DNA from: Cordylochernes scorpioides
Lineage: Eukaryota; Arthropoda; Arachnida; Pseudoscorpiones; Chernetidae
Length of the DNA stretch: 64,000 nucleotides
Direction: 5' to 3'
Assembly: GCA_030710605.1 (NCBI GenBank)
Contig: CP092865.1
Coordinates: 135,983,500 to 136,047,499 of the forward strand
The notes beneath the pieces are model-generated. The model was not told the origin of the DNA, did no database searches, and saw only the letters and a list, made by a program, of their open reading frames with translations. The number at the start of each line of letters is the position of its first letter. The stretch's first letter is position 1. Shown one piece after another: positions 60,483 through 64,000 of the stretch. Position numbers and translations under genes: made by a program.

Positions 60483-61620
60483 AAGATGCGTCCTATTTTG
60501 GAGGTAAGGCCGCAAAATTTATAAATCCTCCCTTATCGACCACATTAGAATTAAAAGAAAATTACATAGACATTAAAATAGAAGGAAAAATGACGAGTGC
60601 CCTCGTCGACTCAGGAGCCTCATATTCTGTCATTTCTGAGAAGTTCAGACTCAAACTAAGAAAAATAATGTTTGCCGAAACTGACGTCACATTACGAGTA
60701 GCCAACGGTAAAATTGTAAGACCAAAAGGACGCTTTACACTGAAACTGGACTTGAATGGACTACAGGAAAGCTTTGAATTTGTCGTTATGGAAGACTGTA
60801 GTCACGAAGTTATTCTTGGTTGGAACTTTTTGAAGTTATCTAGGGCGATAATTGATTCAGCTGACGACACACTCTTCTTAGAAAAATGTCTTTTTGAGGA
60901 TACCCCTAAGAACAGCTCACCTCTCTACTCGGAATTGGAATATAGAATCGAACCCGCCTCTATTCAGTTAATAGAAGTAGCAAGTCGTGACATTCCTAAT
61001 GACGCAATTGTGGTGGCAGAATGTCGAAAAGAGCTATTGCTGGAAAGAGAACTAACGGCTCCCTCCTCTGTCATTTCACTTACCAATAACCGAGGTAAAC
61101 TTTGGGTGGTGAATTGGAGTCCATATCCGAAACTAATCCCACAGGGGATGCATGTAGCCGATAGTGTTGTCATCGAAGATAATCAATTATGTACTCTAGC
61201 TGATTGTAACCAAGTTGAAACAGAGGCGGAACATTCTGAAGACCCAAAAATCTCGGAATTTTTTATAGATGATTCAGTTGATGAATCTCAAAAAGAAAAA
61301 TTGAGAAATTTGTTAAAAAACTATACGGATATTTTCGAATTTAGTAAAAGAAAACAATTCAAGGACGTCAATGTTAAACACCGAATTAACACTGGAGACC
61401 ACCTACCGACCAAACAAAGACCTTACCGAGTTGCACCAAGAGAACGCCAAATTATTCAGGATGAGGTAAACAAGATGGAAAAACTTGACATCATTCAGCC
61501 CTCTGAAAGTCCGTGGGCCTCACCTGTAGTATTGATAAGAAAAAAGGATGGAAGCTGGAGATTCTGCGTCGATTACCGCCGACAAAAAAGGATGTCTACC
61601 CTCTCCCAAGGATCGACGAC
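60482..61620 (+). CDS. pol: Gypsy pol: protease and RT N-terminus
   Basis: Frame 2. EDASYFGGKAAKFINPPLS precedes the ATG at 60590. The protease has SALVDSGASYSVISEKF and HEVILGWNFLKLSR. The RT start has VKHRINTGDHLPTKQRPYRV, SESPWASPVVLIRKKDGSWR and FCVDYRR. There a short deletion (about 14 nt by comparison with the usual LNKIT-type spacing) shifts the frame, giving a stop at 61627. Otherwise intact. Confidence 0.85.
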
Positions 61621-64000
61621 ACTTTAGACTGCTTACGGGGAGCTAGATTTTATTCTTCCATGGACCTCCAATCAGGGTACTGGCAAATCGACGTAGAAGA
61701 ATCGGACCGTGAGAAGACAGCATTTATAACTCCAGATGGACTGTACGAGTTCAAAGTAATGCCATTTGGGTTATGTAATGCTCCAGCTACCTTCGAACGA
61801 ATGATAGATAATCTTCTGAAGGGTATTAAGTGGACTATTTGCTTGTGTTACCTCGATGACATCATCGTTTTTTCAGATGGCTTTGAAGAACATCTAAGAC
61901 GCCTTCAACTTGTATTAAATTGCCTTAAGAAAGCCGGATTATGTCTCAATTCCAAGAAATGCAAGTTTGGTGCAAAAACTATCACGGTTCTTGGACATGA
62001 GGTGAGTGAAAATGGAATTCGTCCCGACCAAGAAAAGATTCGAGCAGTCCGCGACTTCGCTACGCCAAGCTCATTGAAGGAAGTTAGAAGTTTTCTTGGC
62101 CTTTCATCATACTACCGCCGCTTCATACCCAATTATGCCCACGTAGCCCAACCCTTGAATGACCTTTTGAAGAAAGACTCAGCATTTAATTGGAACCAGG
62201 AAGAGCAAAATGCATTTGAAGCTCTCAGGTCAGCCTTAATTTCCGAACCCGCTCTTGGACATTTTGATTACTCATCCCCAACCGAAATACACACTGACGC
62301 AAGCAACTACGGAATAGGAGCAGTATTAGTGCAGATACAAAAGGGAAAGGAAAGAGCCATTGCTTATGCATCCAGAACCTTAAATAAGGCAGAAAAAAAT
62401 TATTCAACCACAGAAAGGGAATGCCTTGCCATCATTTGGGCTATCAATAAATTCCGACCATATGTCTTTGGACAGCCGTTCACTATTGTTACAGACCACC
62501 ACTCTTTGTGCTGGCTGACCAACCTCAAAGACCCATGTGGGAGGTTAGCAAGATGGGCACTTCGGCTGCAAGGGTTTGACGTCACTGTCGTGTATAAGAG
62601 CGGAAGGAAACATCAGGACGCAGACTGCTTATCAAGAAGTCCATTAGAATACAGTGAAGATATGGAGGAAGATATTCCAAGCATAGTGACTTTGCATAAC
62701 TTTAGCGAAGAGCAGATGAATGATCAAGCTATTAGAAAAATCGCTGACAAATTACAAAGTTCTCCTAATAATTCCTTTGTAAAAATCGATAACACGCTCT
62801 ACAGAAAAAATTATGATCCAATGGGGAAACCATGGCTTTTGGTGGTTCCACGCCATTTAAGGCAGGAATTACTGAAAAATTTCCATGATTCACCCACGGC
62901 TGGTCACCTCGGATTTACTAAAACCTATGACCGAATAAGAAAAAAGTATTACTGGCCCGGAATGTATAGAACGGTTAGAAGGTATGTGGCACACTGTTCA
63001 GATTGTCAGAGGCGTAAACATCAGCCCCAACTCCCCTCAGGACACTTACAGCCAATACCTGTTCCTGAAGTTGCCTTTGAAAAGGTAGGAATGGATCTCC
63101 TGGGGAAATTTCCAACATCAGAAGGTGGCAACCGTTGGATTATTGTATGTACGGACTACCTAACGAAATATGCGATAACTAAAGCTCTACCCACAAGTGA
63201 ATCCATGGAAGTCGCCAAATTCTTCATTGAAGATGTCATCTTAAAGCACGGCGCGCCGAGGGAATTAATCACGGATAGAGGAAGGAACTTCACATCTTCA
63301 ATGATAAGTGATCTAAACAACCAGTGCAGAATAACCCATCGGAAGACGACCGCCTATCACCCCCAGACAAACGGACTCACGGAGAGGTTGAATAAGACCA
63401 TAGCAGACATGCTGTCCATGTATGTAGATGTCAACCATAAAGATTGGGACAGGATTCTTCCATTCGTTACATTTGCATACAACACAGCAAAACAAGAGTC
63501 TACTGGGTTCACCCCATTTTTCCTTGTACACGGGCGTGAAGCCGAGACTCCACTTGACGTGTTTTTCCCCAAGTTATTGCCAGAAGACGACGATTTCATC
63601 CAAACTCTAGGGGCAAGAGCCGAAGAAGCACGAAAACTGACACGTATCCACTCCATGAGATCTCAAGGTAGCAATAAACATCGCTATGACGCCCATCACA
63701 GAAATATAATTTATCAGCCTGGAGATCTTGTATGGATCTTTATTCCTGTGCGTAAAGTGGGATATTCGGAAAAACTAATGAGACGTTACTTCGGCCCATA
63801 CAAAGTAACCCGAAAAATATCTGATGTGACCTATGAAGTTGAAACATTCGGAAACCAGCAAGGTCGTCGTAAAACAAAAGATTTAGTTCACATTGGTAGG
63901 ATGAAACCTTATTTAAACCCAGAGGACCAGGAGGACCAGCTAGAAGAGGACCCAGAAGATGACTCGACAAACTTCCAGGAAGAAGACCTTCCCACTGAAC
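61586..64000 (+). CDS. pol: Gypsy pol: RT, RNase H, integrase, open to window end
   Basis: Frame 1 is open from the deletion at about 61585 to base 64000, over 800 codons. [41 protein letters not shown], catalytic CYLDDIIVFSDGFEEHL. RNase H: EIHTDASNYGIGAVLV, NYSTTERECLAIIWAI, IVTDHHSLCW. Integrase: zinc finger FHDSPTAGHLG...CSDCQ, GMDLLGKFPT, LITDRGRNFTS and GLTERLNKTIADM. The C-terminal domain has RRYFGPYKVTRKISDVTYEV and VHIGRMKPYL, then an acidic tail. All catalytic residues are present. Confidence 0.92.

Larger units (their letters stand above)
58977..64000 (+). mobile_element. Gypsy retrotransposon, 3' end beyond the window
   Basis: 5' LTR 58977-59228, gag 59307-60482, pol in the -1 frame from about 60482, one small deletion at about 61580, then pol open to the last base. 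Its organisation is like the 37.9-kb element but it has a different LTR family. A solo LTR of this family is at 45703-45941. Confidence 0.95.

Overview
This is a eukaryotic window made almost entirely of transposable elements. It is AT-rich, has no dense gene order, and carries intact eukaryotic tRNA genes (Gly-GCC, Lys-TTT). It also holds LTR retrotransposons with tRNA primer sites, hAT, mariner, Tc1, Helitron, Penelope-like and LINE sequences, SINEs with tRNA-like heads, and many fold-back MITEs. The mixture fits an arthropod. I lean towards a chelicerate such as a spider, but that is inference. Nothing is prokaryotic and there is no CRISPR array or operon.

Layout. 1-1135: end of a Gypsy element with its LTR. 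1374-3783: broken hAT element. 3784-7305 (minus): decayed Gypsy element split by a Penelope-like element (5136-5953) with a 12-bp target duplication. 7692-12123 (plus): Copia element with nearly identical LTRs and a perfect 5-bp duplication but broken pol frames. 12.2-18.7 kb: MITEs, Helitron pieces, tRNA-Gly, a LINE tail, and a Helitron carrying another transposon, all between inverted repeats. 19-24 kb: exons of a probable host gene, a 67-bp minisatellite, and a mariner split by a LINE. 24669-26164: nearly intact Tc1 element. 26.5-37 kb: MITEs, hammerhead-like motifs, solo LTRs, LINE and SINE copies. 37878-43075 (minus): structurally complete Gypsy element. 43-58 kb: LINE, MITEs, solo LTRs, SINEs, tRNA-Lys. 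58977-64000 (plus): a second large Gypsy element running off the window.

Host content is thin but present. The best candidate is a minus-strand gene: a TATA box and signal-peptide exon at 37.2 kb, then exons at 21.97-21.89, 21.74-21.69 and 19.30-19.11 kb. Its splice phases match, and its introns are full of repeats. Single candidate exons lie at 30881-31072 (plus) and 50075-50246 (minus).

Most notable signals: (1) hammerhead-ribozyme-like motifs in several repeat families, each with a palindromic stem III and some with compensatory base changes; (2) a Gypsy family whose gag begins inside the LTR and whose gag stop follows a canonical UUUAAAC slippery site; (3) the spliced secreted-protein gene; (4) a MITE with a complete tRNA-like cloverleaf in its loop; (5) a perfect 90-nt-arm palindrome. 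All calls come from reading the sequence alone; no database was searched.
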